A stretch of 64,000 bases of DNA from an uncultured Hyphomicrobiales bacterium (lineage in GTDB: Bacteria; Pseudomonadota; Alphaproteobacteria; Rhizobiales; Beijerinckiaceae), in assembly GCA_903931945.1 (NCBI GenBank), contig CAIZEI010000006.1:118816-182815 (forward strand). The letters are read 5' to 3'. Shown piece after piece: positions 1-8,487 of this stretch. How positions within the stretch are numbered: the first letter of the stretch is position 1; every line of letters begins with the position of its first letter. The position numbers and the translations under genes are program-made. The notes beneath the pieces were generated by a model. It was not told where the DNA came from. It was given only the letters and a program-made list of their open reading frames with translations, and did no database searches.

Positions 1-1
1 G

Positions 2-136
2 GGCGGCGTGCCGGCGGAATATGTCAATCTCGCCGACAAGGGCATCCATGGCAACGCGCATATGATGATGATCGAGAAAAACAATCTGGAAATTGCAGCC
101 ATGCTGCATGACTGGATGAAGAAGAAGGCGAGGTAG
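2..136 (+). CDS. alpha/beta hydrolase, C-terminal fragment (runs off the left edge)
   Basis: Only the last 44 codons are present, open at the left edge and ending in TAG at 134-136. The visible peptide contains GIHGNAHMMMIEKNNLEIA, followed by a basic end (WMKKKAR). The GN-H-MMMIEKN pattern is typical of the C-terminal segment of alpha/beta hydrolase-fold esterases, where the histidine would be the catalytic one of the Ser-Asp/Glu-His triad. It lies 63 bases upstream of the FAH-family gene on the same strand, so the two may share a transcript. The substrate cannot be told from this fragment, and the family call rests on the short motif alone. Confidence 0.6.
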   Translation, partial: GGVPAEYVNLADKGIHGNAHMMMIEKNNLEIAAMLHDWMKKKAR

Positions 137-199
137 CGGCCTCGATTGACAGGGTGCGCATCCGGGATGCTTATCGAGGCATAATCAAAGGAGGGAAAC

Positions 200-982
200 A
201 TGGGCGGCAACAGACGCAATTTCATCAAGGGCGCGGCATTTGCAGGCGCAGCGCTCGGCGCGGGCGAGGCAAGCGCGCAGGCCGGGCCGAAGACGCTTTT
301 CACGCCTGCTGTCACAACCATACCGGTTGTTGGAACGAGCGATGTCTTCGCTGTGCGCCGCATTTATTGCATCGGGCGCAATTATCCCGCCCATTCCCGC
401 GAAATGGGCTCCGACCCCACGCGCGAGCCGCCATTCTTTTTCCAGAAGCCGCGCGACGCCGTACAGAATGTGAAGGTCGGCGAAGTCGCTGACCATCCCT
501 ATCCCACGCTGACGAAGAACTATCATCACGAGGTCGAACTGGTGGCCGCGCTGAAAGCCGGCGGCAAAAATATCCCGAAGGAAAAAGCGCTCGATCTGGT
601 GTATGGGTATACGGTTGGCCTCGATATGACGCGCCGCGATCTCCAGCAGGCCATGGGCAAAGAGCAGAAGCCTTGGGAAATCGGCAAAAGTTTCGACATG
701 TCAGCGCCCATGGGGCCGCTGCACCGCGTTGAAGATGTCGGTCACTTCACCAAGGGCGCGATCTCTCTGGCCATCAATGGCCGCGTGCAGCAGGAGGCCG
801 ATCTCTCCTGGATGATCTGGAGCGTCGCCGAGCAGATCGCGCAACTCTCCGAGGCGTTCGAACTGTTCCCCGGCGACATCATCTATTCCGGCACGCCCGA
901 CAAGGTCAGCCCGGTCCAGAAGGGCGATGTGCTCCTCTGCAAGATCGAAGGCTTGCCGGATATGTCGATCAGGATTGTTTGA
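200..982 (+). CDS. fumarylacetoacetate hydrolase family protein with Tat-like leader
   Basis: The 260-residue protein belongs to the FAH family, whose members hydrolyse or isomerise beta-diketo acids such as fumarylpyruvate using a divalent metal. The metal site is visible as HHEVEL (E111, E113) and GLDMTRRDL (D142); K163 in GKSFD and the YSGTP turn near 229-233 are also family features. The start is fixed by AAAGGAGGG four bases upstream of the ATG. Odd feature: residues 1-27 read as a twin-arginine leader (NRRNFIKGAAFAGAALGAG, then an AQA-like cleavage site), while fumarylpyruvate hydrolases normally start near residue 38 of this protein and act in the cytosol. A periplasmic enzyme is inferred, not shown. 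The neighbours are an esterase fragment and a second FAH-fold gene. Confidence 0.85.
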   Translation: MGGNRRNFIKGAAFAGAALGAGEASAQAGPKTLFTPAVTTIPVVGTSDVFAVRRIYCIGRNYPAHSREMGSDPTREPPFFFQKPRDAVQNVKVGEVADHPYPTLTKNYHHEVELVAALKAGGKNIPKEKALDLVYGYTVGLDMTRRDLQQAMGKEQKPWEIGKSFDMSAPMGPLHRVEDVGHFTKGAISLAINGRVQQEADLSWMIWSVAEQIAQLSEAFELFPGDIIYSGTPDKVSPVQKGDVLLCKIEGLPDMSIRIV

Positions 983-1036
983 GCAACCAATTGACTTGCG
1001 TCATGGACGCGGGATTCGCGTGAGGCATGAAGCATC

Positions 1037-1252
1037 ATGCCTTATGCCGTAAACTCCGATCTTCCTGCCAGCGTCCGCCGTCATTTGCCGGACCACGCAC
1101 AGAATATCTACCGTGCCGCGTTCAACAACGCCTTTGCTGCGCATAGCGACGATTCGGCGCGCGATGAAATTGCTGCACGAATCGCATGGGCGGCGGTGAA
1201 GCGCAGCTATCGAAAGCTCGGCGACCGCTGGGTGGACATCGATCATGCCTGA
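1037..1252 (+). CDS. ChaB family protein
   Basis: A 71-residue protein whose whole length matches the ChaB fold: MPYAVNSDLPASVRRHLP at the N terminus, the HAQNIYRAAFNNAF helix, and a C-terminal AARIAWAAVKRSYRKLGD segment. ChaB is annotated as a regulator of the ChaA cation/proton antiporter in Escherichia coli, but its biochemical role is poorly established and no antiporter gene is near. It lies on the same strand between two FAH-family genes. The ATG at 1037 gives the canonical ChaB N terminus, so the start is secure although no strong Shine-Dalgarno sequence is seen. Confidence 0.8.
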   Translation: MPYAVNSDLPASVRRHLPDHAQNIYRAAFNNAFAAHSDDSARDEIAARIAWAAVKRSYRKLGDRWVDIDHA

Positions 1253-1368
1253 TCCTGATTGACGAAATTGGTCCGGCAAACCATGATGTCGCCGGACTTC
1301 GGGGAGGAATGACCGCGCTGGATCAGCGACGGCAGTCGATCGCCAATCAATTGTTTCCGGGGAAAAAG

Positions 1369-2298
1369 ATGAAACTTGGTTTTTTCAACGACTTCAGGCT
1401 TGGCGTGGTGAAAGGCGAAAATGTCGTCGATGTCACGGCGCTCGCCGCCAATCTCAAACACTCCGGCCCGCACGATCTGATCAATGCGGTGATCGAGCAG
1501 TTCGCGCATCTGCGCTCGGCCTTCGAGGCGCATGTCGCAAAAAATGCGGGCGTTCCGATTTCCTCTGTGAAAATTCGCCCGCCGCTGCCACGCCCGGTCA
1601 ATATCGACTGCATGGCCGTCAATTACATGGAGGATGGCACCCGCAAGGAACCCGCGCCGATCAACGCTTTCCACAAATCGCCGACAGGAATCATCGGCGA
1701 AGGCGATACGATGGTGTTGACCGATATTCCCGCGACGGTCTTTGAAGGCGAGGCGGAAATTGCGCTGATCATCGGCAAACACGCCAAAAATGTTCCGGCA
1801 TCCAAAGCGATGGATTACATTTTTGGCTATGTCCCGTTTATCGACGGATCGGCGCGCGGCCTGCCGCCTGCGGGCAACACGTTTTATCAGATGAAATCGC
1901 GCGACACGTTTGCGCCGGTCGGTCCGTGGATCGTGACGGCGGATGAAATCAGGGACCCGCAGCATCTGCAGGTCAGGCTATGGAACAACGGCGTGCTGCG
2001 CCAGAATTATAATACGTCGGATATGGCCCATAAAATCCCGCGCTGCGTGGAGTTTGTCAGCTCCATTCATCCTCTGGTTCCCGGCGACCTCATCCCCGCC
2101 GGCACAAATCATCGCGGCCTCCATGCGTTCCAGGACGGCGACAAGATCGAGCTGGAAGTAGAGAGCCTTGGCAAACTGACCATCCACGTGCGGGATGAAC
2201 TGAAGCGCACCTGGTCGCGAGAAACGCGGCTGGAGCGGCAGGACAAGGGGCTCGACCCGATCGCGCCGCAGCTGACCGGCAAATACGCCAGGGCCTGA
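1369..2298 (+). CDS. fumarylacetoacetate hydrolase family protein
   Basis: A 309-residue FAH-fold enzyme. Metal ligands are placed at E128 and E130 (FEGEAEIAL) and D159 (GYVPFIDG), with the conserved basic residue in MKSRD (K176) and a PAGTNHRG turn near 243-250 where most members have SGTP. The first ~75 residues form the small N-terminal domain beginning MKLGFF, typical of the longer FAH enzymes. I chose the ATG at 1369 because it starts at that family position and has GGGG about six bases upstream. An in-frame ATG at 1309 has a Shine-Dalgarno sequence placed too close to use well. Probable role: hydrolysis or isomerisation of a ring-cleavage product. The exact substrate is unknown, and the replaced SGTP turn suggests a divergent one. 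Confidence 0.82.
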   Translation: MKLGFFNDFRLGVVKGENVVDVTALAANLKHSGPHDLINAVIEQFAHLRSAFEAHVAKNAGVPISSVKIRPPLPRPVNIDCMAVNYMEDGTRKEPAPINAFHKSPTGIIGEGDTMVLTDIPATVFEGEAEIALIIGKHAKNVPASKAMDYIFGYVPFIDGSARGLPPAGNTFYQMKSRDTFAPVGPWIVTADEIRDPQHLQVRLWNNGVLRQNYNTSDMAHKIPRCVEFVSSIHPLVPGDLIPAGTNHRGLHAFQDGDKIELEVESLGKLTIHVRDELKRTWSRETRLERQDKGLDPIAPQLTGKYARA

Positions 2299-2308
2299 TC
2301 TCAAACAA

Positions 2309-2341
2309 AACGTTCAGGATCGGCGACCCGTCCTGAACGTT
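2309..2341. terminator. bidirectional hairpin between convergent genes
   Basis: A perfect 11-base inverted repeat (AACGTTCAGGA at 2309-2319 and TCCTGAACGTT at 2331-2341) with an 11-base loop lies between the ends of two convergent genes. The position and symmetry fit a shared intrinsic terminator. The flanking T/A runs are short, so efficiency is uncertain. Confidence 0.7.
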
Positions 2342-2360
2342 GCAGTCAAAACCGGACGTT

Positions 2361-3053
2361 TCAAACGGGGCGCGCGACGAACAACATGCGCGCCTGGTTG
2401 TGGCCGATGTTTTGCGCCGCCCGCGCGCCTGCAAAACCATGTTTGGCAAACAGCGCAATCATTTCGGGCTCGCGATAGCGCGTCAACCCGAATTGCGCCC
2501 GCAGGGTCCGGTAGTCCGAAAAGAACGTGCGGGCGAGACCTGCAATCGCGGCGCAGAAAAAACCATCCTTCCAGGCAAAGGCCAGCAAGGCCTTGGCGTC
2601 ATCGGCTGCGCCAGTATCGGGTGAGACGATGTCGGCGAGAACCAGCCTGCCGGAGGGCTTGAGCCGCATATGAAACCGGTCGAGCAGGGTCTCGAAATCG
2701 ACCTGCGTTACATATTGCAGCACTGAATTGACCACGATGAGGTCAAGCGATGCGGGGGCGATGGAGGTCAGGCTTTCGTCCCCGACAAGTTCAATTCCCG
2801 CGCGTCCGGCAAAGCGCGCAGAAAGCCGCGCCCGCACATTGGGCGCTGCATCGAACAGGTAAAGTTTGGCGCATTTGCTGACGATCAAGTCGGCCGCAGA
2901 GGCGTCGCCGCATCCATAGTCAAGCACACAGTCGGCGGGCGAAGTCACAAGCCCCGCGATCCCCTGCGCGACCAGCGCGTCATGCGCCTGCGAATGGCGC
3001 GCATTCACATAGATCGAATTTGATTGCCGGTTCCAGAAATCGCGCCACGACAT
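2361..3053 (-). CDS. class I SAM-dependent methyltransferase
   Basis: The 230-residue protein has a Rossmann-type methyltransferase core. Motif I is VLDYGCGDAS at 43-52, followed by an acidic end of strand two (LYLFDAAP), the LDLIVVNSVLQYV motif-IV strand and a LKPSGRLVLADI segment after it. These make it a small-molecule or lipid type methyltransferase rather than a DNA or rRNA enzyme; the acceptor is not recognisable. The N terminus (MSWRDFWNRQSNSIYVNARH) contains a short helix common to SAM enzymes acting on small metabolites. It is convergent with the FAH gene and upstream of rluD on the opposite side of a short gap. Confidence 0.8.
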   Translation of the reverse strand: MSWRDFWNRQSNSIYVNARHSQAHDALVAQGIAGLVTSPADCVLDYGCGDASAADLIVSKCAKLYLFDAAPNVRARLSARFAGRAGIELVGDESLTSIAPASLDLIVVNSVLQYVTQVDFETLLDRFHMRLKPSGRLVLADIVSPDTGAADDAKALLAFAWKDGFFCAAIAGLARTFFSDYRTLRAQFGLTRYREPEMIALFAKHGFAGARAAQNIGHNQARMLFVARPV

Positions 3054-3153
3054 ATGGTGTCCTCCGCGCGGTCGCGGTTCGGTGAGACTGCGTTGGCGGG
3101 TTTATTTCAGAGCCCGCGCCGGAAGGCCAGAGGGCTTGAGCGGGGGAACGACA

Positions 3154-4251
3154 CTAATCGCCCAAGGCTTTTTCCAGGGTCGCGAGTTCCGCCGGCAGGG
3201 CGCTTTCGAACAGCAGGGCGTCCCCCGTGGCGGGGTGATCAAAACCAAGGCTTGCCGCATGTAACGCTTGTCGCCGCAGCCGCGCGACGCATTCCTGCGC
3301 AGCGGGCGGCAGCAACCCGACCTTGGTCTGAAATCCGGTCGCGTATAGCGGGTCGCCAATCACCGGAGAACCGATATGCGCCATATGCACCCGTATTTGA
3401 TGCGTCCGTCCGGTTTCAAGGCGGCAACGCACAAGCGATGCGATCGGCTTGTCCGCCAGCCTGAAAACCCTCTCCACAACAAAATGCGTAATTGCAAAGC
3501 GTCCATTGCGCTCCTCGCGCACCACAGCCTGTTTTTCACGATGCGTGGGATGGCGTCCGATGGGCGCGTCGATCTTGCCGGCGGGGCGGTCCGGCGTTCC
3601 CCAAACCAGAGCCAGATACTCCCGGGTCAGGTTCATCTCCCGCCCATGGTCGGCAAACAGCGCAGACAGTCCCTGATGCGCCGCATCGGTTTTGGCCACC
3701 ACCAGCAGGCCAGACGTATCCTTGTCGAGCCTATGGACGATGCCGGGCCGTTTGACCCCGCCAATCCCCGACAGGCTGTCGCCGCAATGGGCGATCAGCG
3801 CATTGACGAGCGTCCCTGTTTCATGTCCAGCGGCGGGATGGACGACCAGCCCGGCTGGCTTGTCGATGATGATGAGATGGTCATCCTCGAACATGACGCG
3901 CAGCGGGATGTTCTCGCCTTCCGGGTCGGCGGCGAGCGGCTCGGGAATTTCGATCTCGATGGTCTGGCCTGGCCTGACTTTGGCGCCGGCGTCTGTTGCG
4001 TCGACGCCATCAATGCGCACATGCCCATTTTCCGCCAGGGCTTTGATGCGGGTGCGCGAAAGTCCATCGCTGGCGGCGGCCAGAAAGCGGTCAAGCCGGT
4101 CCGCCGCCTCGACGTTAAAAACATGGACGCCGGGCGCAAGACCAGGCCCCGCCTTGACCGGAGGGGCGGCTTCTTCGACCTCGACAGCTTTGGGCCGGGC
4201 CTTCGAGCCGAAGACCTCGTGCTGATAACGGCGTTTTGCGTGCTGGTTCAT
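3154..4251 (-). CDS. rluD: RluD-type 23S rRNA pseudouridine synthase
   Basis: A 365-residue RluA-family enzyme that converts uridines of 23S rRNA helix 69 to pseudouridine. An S4 RNA-binding domain occupies about 45-105 (RLDRFLAAA, SRTRIKALAENGHVRIDG). The catalytic domain has DDHLIIIDKPAGLVVHPA, the active-site HRLDKDTSG motif with D176 as catalytic aspartate, and RTHQIRVHMAHIGSPVIGD near the C terminus. I start at the ATG at 4251, preceded by AGGA at six-base spacing, rather than at an in-frame ATG five codons upstream. RluC-type synthases share these motifs, so assignment to RluD over RluC rests on the HPAAG stretch and general similarity. It is divergent from the flavoprotein gene. Confidence 0.88.
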   Translation of the reverse strand: MNQHAKRRYQHEVFGSKARPKAVEVEEAAPPVKAGPGLAPGVHVFNVEAADRLDRFLAAASDGLSRTRIKALAENGHVRIDGVDATDAGAKVRPGQTIEIEIPEPLAADPEGENIPLRVMFEDDHLIIIDKPAGLVVHPAAGHETGTLVNALIAHCGDSLSGIGGVKRPGIVHRLDKDTSGLLVVAKTDAAHQGLSALFADHGREMNLTREYLALVWGTPDRPAGKIDAPIGRHPTHREKQAVVREERNGRFAITHFVVERVFRLADKPIASLVRCRLETGRTHQIRVHMAHIGSPVIGDPLYATGFQTKVGLLPPAAQECVARLRRQALHAASLGFDHPATGDALLFESALPAELATLEKALGD

Positions 4252-4314
4252 TCCGCTTCCTAGCATAGCTCTGCTCGACAGGCGACCGCGCGCATTCGCG
4301 ACGAAGGCTTTGAC

Positions 4315-5541
4315 GTGTTACAGCGCGGCATGACAAAAACCTGCAAACACGTTGCAATTATCGGTGGCGGCCCTACGGGACTCATGGCGGCGGAGGTTCT
4401 GGCGCAGGCAGGCGCAGGGGTCACGATCTTTGAAGCCATGCCGACGCTGGGGCGAAAATTCCTCCTCGCAGGCCGGGGCGGCCTCAATCTGACGCATAGT
4501 GAAGAACTCGACGCCTTCACGTTGCGTTATGGCGCCGCAGCCCCGGATATCGCCCCTCTGCTCACAGCCTTCCCGCCAGCGGCGTTGCGGCAATGGGCGC
4601 AACAGCTGGGTGAGCCGACCTTCGTTGGCAGCAGCGGGCGCGTCTTTCCCAAAAACTTCAAGACGTCACCCTTGCTGAGGGCGTGGCTGCGGCGTCTGGC
4701 GGCATTGGGCGTTGAAACGCGATTGCGCCATCGCTTCACAGGTTTTGGCGAGAACGACGTCTTGCGGTTTGAGACGCCGGCAGGACTGCTTGAGCATAAG
4801 GCCGACGCCGCCATATTCGCTTTGGGCGGCGCGTCCTGGCCACGCCTGGGATCCAACGGTCGCTGGATATCAGCGCTGGAAGGCAAGGGCGTGAGCATCG
4901 CGCCGCTGCGGCCCGCCAATTGCGGCTTTGAAACCCGATGGTCCCGGCATTTTGTGGACAAATTTGCCGGAGCGCCTCTCAAATCCATCGCGCTGACCTT
5001 TGGCGGAAATACCCTGCGCGGAGAAGCTGTGATCACAGAGAAGGGCATTGAGGGCGGCGCCGTCTATGCGCTCTCCCGCGCCTTGCGCGAGGCCATCGCA
5101 GCGCAAGCGCATGCGCTGCTGGAAATCGATCTTCGCCCCGATGTCAGCCTTGAAGCGCTAACCCGCCGGCTGAGCGCACCACGCGAAAAAAAATCCCTCT
5201 CCAATTTTCTGCGTAAATCGGCAGGACTTCCGGTTATCGCAATTGCCCTGTTGCGCGAGGCCGGACCCATTCCGGAAGACGTCAGTGCACTGGCGGCGCG
5301 CATCAAGTGCGTGCCGCTGAGGCTCGACGCCGCACGACCTCTCGAGCGGGCGATTTCGACAGCGGGCGGGGTGCGCTTTGACGCTTTGGACGGGAATCTG
5401 ATGGCTCGCACAATTCCGGGCGTATTTTTTGCCGGTGAAATGCTGGACTGGGAGGCGCCGACCGGCGGTTATTTGCTGCAGGCCTGTTTTTCATCCGGCG
5501 TCGTGGCGGCGCGCGGCGCGCTCGCGTGGCTGAAGCGCTGA
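4315..5541 (+). CDS. BaiN-like/TIGR03862 family FAD-dependent oxidoreductase
   Basis: A 408-residue flavoprotein of the HI0933/BaiN-like group (TIGR03862 subgroup). The N-terminal dinucleotide-binding motif is VAIIGGGPTGLMAAE (13-27), followed by the family signature GRKFLLAGRGGLNLTHSE. The middle contains FALGGASWPRLGSNG, and the C-terminal FAD-contact motif is ISTAGGVRF...GVFFAGEMLDWEAPTGGYLLQ. The substrate is not known for this subgroup. The first codon is GTG at 4315 with GAAGG at seven-base spacing; an ATG five codons later lacks a Shine-Dalgarno sequence. It is divergent from rluD with about 60 bases between them and is followed by prmA on the same strand. Confidence 0.85.
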   Translation: MLQRGMTKTCKHVAIIGGGPTGLMAAEVLAQAGAGVTIFEAMPTLGRKFLLAGRGGLNLTHSEELDAFTLRYGAAAPDIAPLLTAFPPAALRQWAQQLGEPTFVGSSGRVFPKNFKTSPLLRAWLRRLAALGVETRLRHRFTGFGENDVLRFETPAGLLEHKADAAIFALGGASWPRLGSNGRWISALEGKGVSIAPLRPANCGFETRWSRHFVDKFAGAPLKSIALTFGGNTLRGEAVITEKGIEGGAVYALSRALREAIAAQAHALLEIDLRPDVSLEALTRRLSAPREKKSLSNFLRKSAGLPVIAIALLREAGPIPEDVSALAARIKCVPLRLDAARPLERAISTAGGVRFDALDGNLMARTIPGVFFAGEMLDWEAPTGGYLLQACFSSGVVAARGALAWLKR

Positions 5542-5606
5542 CCACAGGTTGCCTGTAAACAACTGGCGCAATCGACTTTCAGCCCCCGCCATGCTAGGCG
5601 CCTGAA

Positions 5607-6560
5607 ATGTCGATGCATGAAGGTCTGCTTCCCAACAATGCCGCCCATGTCATGCGGCTCACCTGCGATGGCGCCTCCGCGCGGGCTATCGCCGATATAG
5701 TCGTCGAGAGTTTCGATCCGGCGGAAACAGCCGCTGGCGCTTTCGAAATTGAAGGAAACGCGCCAAGCTGGGACGAAGCGCCATCCTGGATCGTTGAGAT
5801 ATTCTTTGCCGACGAACCGGACGATGAGTTTGTCCGCAGCATCATAGCCGGTGTCGCAGGAGAAGCGATTGCCCGTTCCGCCGTGTTTGAACGCGTCGAG
5901 CAACGCGACTGGGTCGCCTCCTCACTGGAGGGATTGAAGCCCGTGCGCGCGGGACGCTTCCTCGTGCATGGCTCGCACAGCCGCGATCTGGTGGCGCCCA
6001 ACGACATCGGTCTTGAGATAGAGGCGGCTCTGGCGTTCGGCACCGGCCATCATGGCACGACGCTTGGCTGTCTGCGGATGCTCGACAGAATTCTGAAAAC
6101 CCGCCGACCCCGACGCATTCTCGATGTCGGCACTGGCACGGGAGTGCTGGCGCTGGCGGCGGCGCGTCATCTGCATACTAACGTGGTCGCTGGCGATATC
6201 GATCCGGTGGCTGTGGAGGCGGCGCGGGCCAATGCGCGCTTGAACCGGGCTACGCCCTGGCTGCGCCCGGTTACGGCGCGCGGATTGGAGCATCCGCTGC
6301 TGCGCAATGGCGGCCCCTATGACCTCATCTTTGCGAATATTCTCGCCAAGCCCCTGCGCCTGCTTGCGCCGTCAATCTGCGCCAGCGCTGCGAGAGGCGC
6401 CGATATCGTGCTGTCCGGTCTTCTCGCGCGTGACGTGCCCGGCGTTCTGACCGCCTACGGGGCCGGCGGATTTGCACTGGCCGCGCGTGGCGATATCGAG
6501 GGATGGGCCTGTTTGCTGCTGCGGCGCGGCGGCGCCGCCCCGCATCCCACTTACGCGTGA
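5607..6560 (+). CDS. prmA: ribosomal protein L11 methyltransferase PrmA
   Basis: The 317-residue protein methylates ribosomal protein L11 on lysine side chains and its N terminus. Residues 1-125 form the L11-recognition domain. The catalytic domain shows AFGTGHHGTT (143-152), SAM-binding ILDVGTGTGVLALAAA (171-186), the acidic GDIDPVAVEAAR loop (197-208) and the NILAKPL motif (244-250) that is diagnostic for PrmA. Length and motif order are normal for alphaproteobacterial members. It follows the flavoprotein by 65 bases and precedes the aminopeptidase P gene, an arrangement known from other Hyphomicrobiales. Confidence 0.92.
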   Translation: MSMHEGLLPNNAAHVMRLTCDGASARAIADIVVESFDPAETAAGAFEIEGNAPSWDEAPSWIVEIFFADEPDDEFVRSIIAGVAGEAIARSAVFERVEQRDWVASSLEGLKPVRAGRFLVHGSHSRDLVAPNDIGLEIEAALAFGTGHHGTTLGCLRMLDRILKTRRPRRILDVGTGTGVLALAAARHLHTNVVAGDIDPVAVEAARANARLNRATPWLRPVTARGLEHPLLRNGGPYDLIFANILAKPLRLLAPSICASAARGADIVLSGLLARDVPGVLTAYGAGGFALAARGDIEGWACLLLRRGGAAPHPTYA

Positions 6561-6631
6561 TGGCGCAAGGCCGAACCGTCCTGCCAGAAGGCGGGATTGC
6601 AGCATGGCCCCTGTCGCTTTAGTGTCGCGCC

Positions 6632-8452
6632 ATGTTCGAGAGCCATTTCCAAACTTTTGACGTTACAACAGGCCGCGCTCATGGCGCAGAGCGGCTCGCA
6701 GCGCTGCGGGCGGAGCTTGACCGCAGGGGGCTTGAAGGCTTCATCGTGCCACGCGCCGATGAGCATCAGAATGAATATGTGCCGCCCTGCGCAGAGCGGC
6801 TGGCCTGGCTGACCGGATTTGCCGGATCGGCCGGCCTCGCCATCGTGCTCAAAAACAAGGCCGCCATTTTTGTCGATGGTCGATATACCTTGCAGGTGCG
6901 GGAGGAGGTCGATGTCAATTTGCTCGAGCCGCTGAACCCGGCATATACAAGTCCTGAAAACTGGATCGAAGCAAACGTCCGACCGGCCTGGCGACTGGGC
7001 TATGATCCATGGCTGCATACGTCGGCGCAATCCGCGCGCTTCGAAGCCGCTGTCAAGGCGGCCGGCGGCACACTCGTTCCGGTGCGTGTCAATCCGGTCG
7101 ATGCGATATGGACAGACCGTCCGCAGCCTCCGCGCGCAGAAGCCTTCGAGCATCCGGTTAAATTTGCCGGCGAGACCACGGCAAAAAAAATTGCACGCGT
7201 GCAGGGAGCGCTCGGGGCCTGCAACGGTCTCGTGGTCAGCGATCCCCACGCTATCGCTTGGTTGTTCAATATTCGCGGCGCCGATGTCGCACACACGCCC
7301 ATTGTTCTTTGCTTTGCCTTCGTTCCATCCGAGGGCAAACCTGCGCTTTATATAGATGGACACAAGCTATCGGGCGCAACGCGCGAAAGTCTTGCCGAAT
7401 ATGTGCGTATCGAGACCCCGTCCTCTCTGACCCGCGACCTTGAAACACTCGGACGCGAGCGCAAGAAATTGCGGTTTGATGCCGCCACGGCGCCAGCCCG
7501 GCTTGTCCAGACGCTGGAAAATGCCGGCGGCGCAGCAGATGTTGGCGTGGACCCCATAGCGTTGATGAAGGCCTGCAAGAATACCGCTGAATTGCGTGGC
7601 GCGCGCGCTGCGCATATGCGCGATGGAGTGGCGCTCGCACGGTTTCTGGCCTGGTTTGGCCCTGCATCTCGGAAGGGCATCGCCGAGATTGACGCCGCCA
7701 AAGCTTTGGAAACATTCCGGCGCGAAACGGGCGTGCTGAAAGATATTTCTTTCCCGACCATTGCCGGCGCGGGACCAAATGGCGCCATTGTGCATTACCG
7801 GGTGAACGAACGCAGCAATCGCAAGATCGGCCCCGGATTGTTCCTGCTTGATTCCGGCGGCCAATATGAAGATGGCACAACGGACGTCACCCGCACCATC
7901 GCGGTCGGAAAACCCGCTCCGGAAATGCGCGAGCGTTTCACGCGCGTGTTGAAAGGCCATATTGCGATTGCAACATCCGTGTTTCCGAAAGGCGCGACGG
8001 GCGGTCAGCTCGACTCGTTCGCGCGGCGCGCCTTGTGGGAGGCGGGACTCGATTACGATCATGGCACTGGCCATGGCGTTGGCTCTTACCTGTCGGTGCA
8101 TGAGGGGCCGCAGACCATCTCAAAGCGCGGCGGCGCCGCCCTTGAACCGGGCATGATTCTGTCCAACGAGCCCGGATATTACAAGGCCGGAAAATGGGGC
8201 ATCCGGATCGAGAATCTTGTCGTCGTGCAAAAGCGTCAGATCAAAGGTTCGGAACGCGAGATGCTGGGATTTGAGACCCTGACGCTCGCGCCGATCGATC
8301 TCTCGCTGATTGACAGAAAACTTCTGTCTGCAGCGGACATCGCATGGCTCAACGCGTATCACGCCACCGTGCGCAAGGCGCTATCGCCGAAACTCGACGC
8401 CGCTACCAGAAAATGGCTCGCCGGAGCGACAAAGCCGCTCGCCAAAAAGTAG
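6632..8452 (+). CDS. pepP: Xaa-Pro aminopeptidase (M24B, aminopeptidase P)
   Basis: A 606-residue three-domain enzyme that removes N-terminal residues preceding proline. Two creatinase-type N domains (about 20-150 and 165-310) precede the pita-bread catalytic domain (about 320-540) and a short M24 C-terminal extension. All five metal ligands are present: D407 (LLDSGG), D418 (DGTTDVTR), H481 (GTGHGVG), E513 (SNEPGYY) and E527 (RIENL). The long form with a C-terminal extension resembles eukaryotic cytosolic aminopeptidase P and is common in alphaproteobacteria. No signal peptide is seen, so a cytoplasmic location is expected. The start at 6632 is the first ATG giving the full domain. Confidence 0.9.
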   Translation: MFESHFQTFDVTTGRAHGAERLAALRAELDRRGLEGFIVPRADEHQNEYVPPCAERLAWLTGFAGSAGLAIVLKNKAAIFVDGRYTLQVREEVDVNLLEPLNPAYTSPENWIEANVRPAWRLGYDPWLHTSAQSARFEAAVKAAGGTLVPVRVNPVDAIWTDRPQPPRAEAFEHPVKFAGETTAKKIARVQGALGACNGLVVSDPHAIAWLFNIRGADVAHTPIVLCFAFVPSEGKPALYIDGHKLSGATRESLAEYVRIETPSSLTRDLETLGRERKKLRFDAATAPARLVQTLENAGGAADVGVDPIALMKACKNTAELRGARAAHMRDGVALARFLAWFGPASRKGIAEIDAAKALETFRRETGVLKDISFPTIAGAGPNGAIVHYRVNERSNRKIGPGLFLLDSGGQYEDGTTDVTRTIAVGKPAPEMRERFTRVLKGHIAIATSVFPKGATGGQLDSFARRALWEAGLDYDHGTGHGVGSYLSVHEGPQTISKRGGAALEPGMILSNEPGYYKAGKWGIRIENLVVVQKRQIKGSEREMLGFETLTLAPIDLSLIDRKLLSAADIAWLNAYHATVRKALSPKLDAATRKWLAGATKPLAKK

Positions 8453-8487
8453 ATTCAGGCGCCCGGCTTCCGACATTCGGGCCGCTT

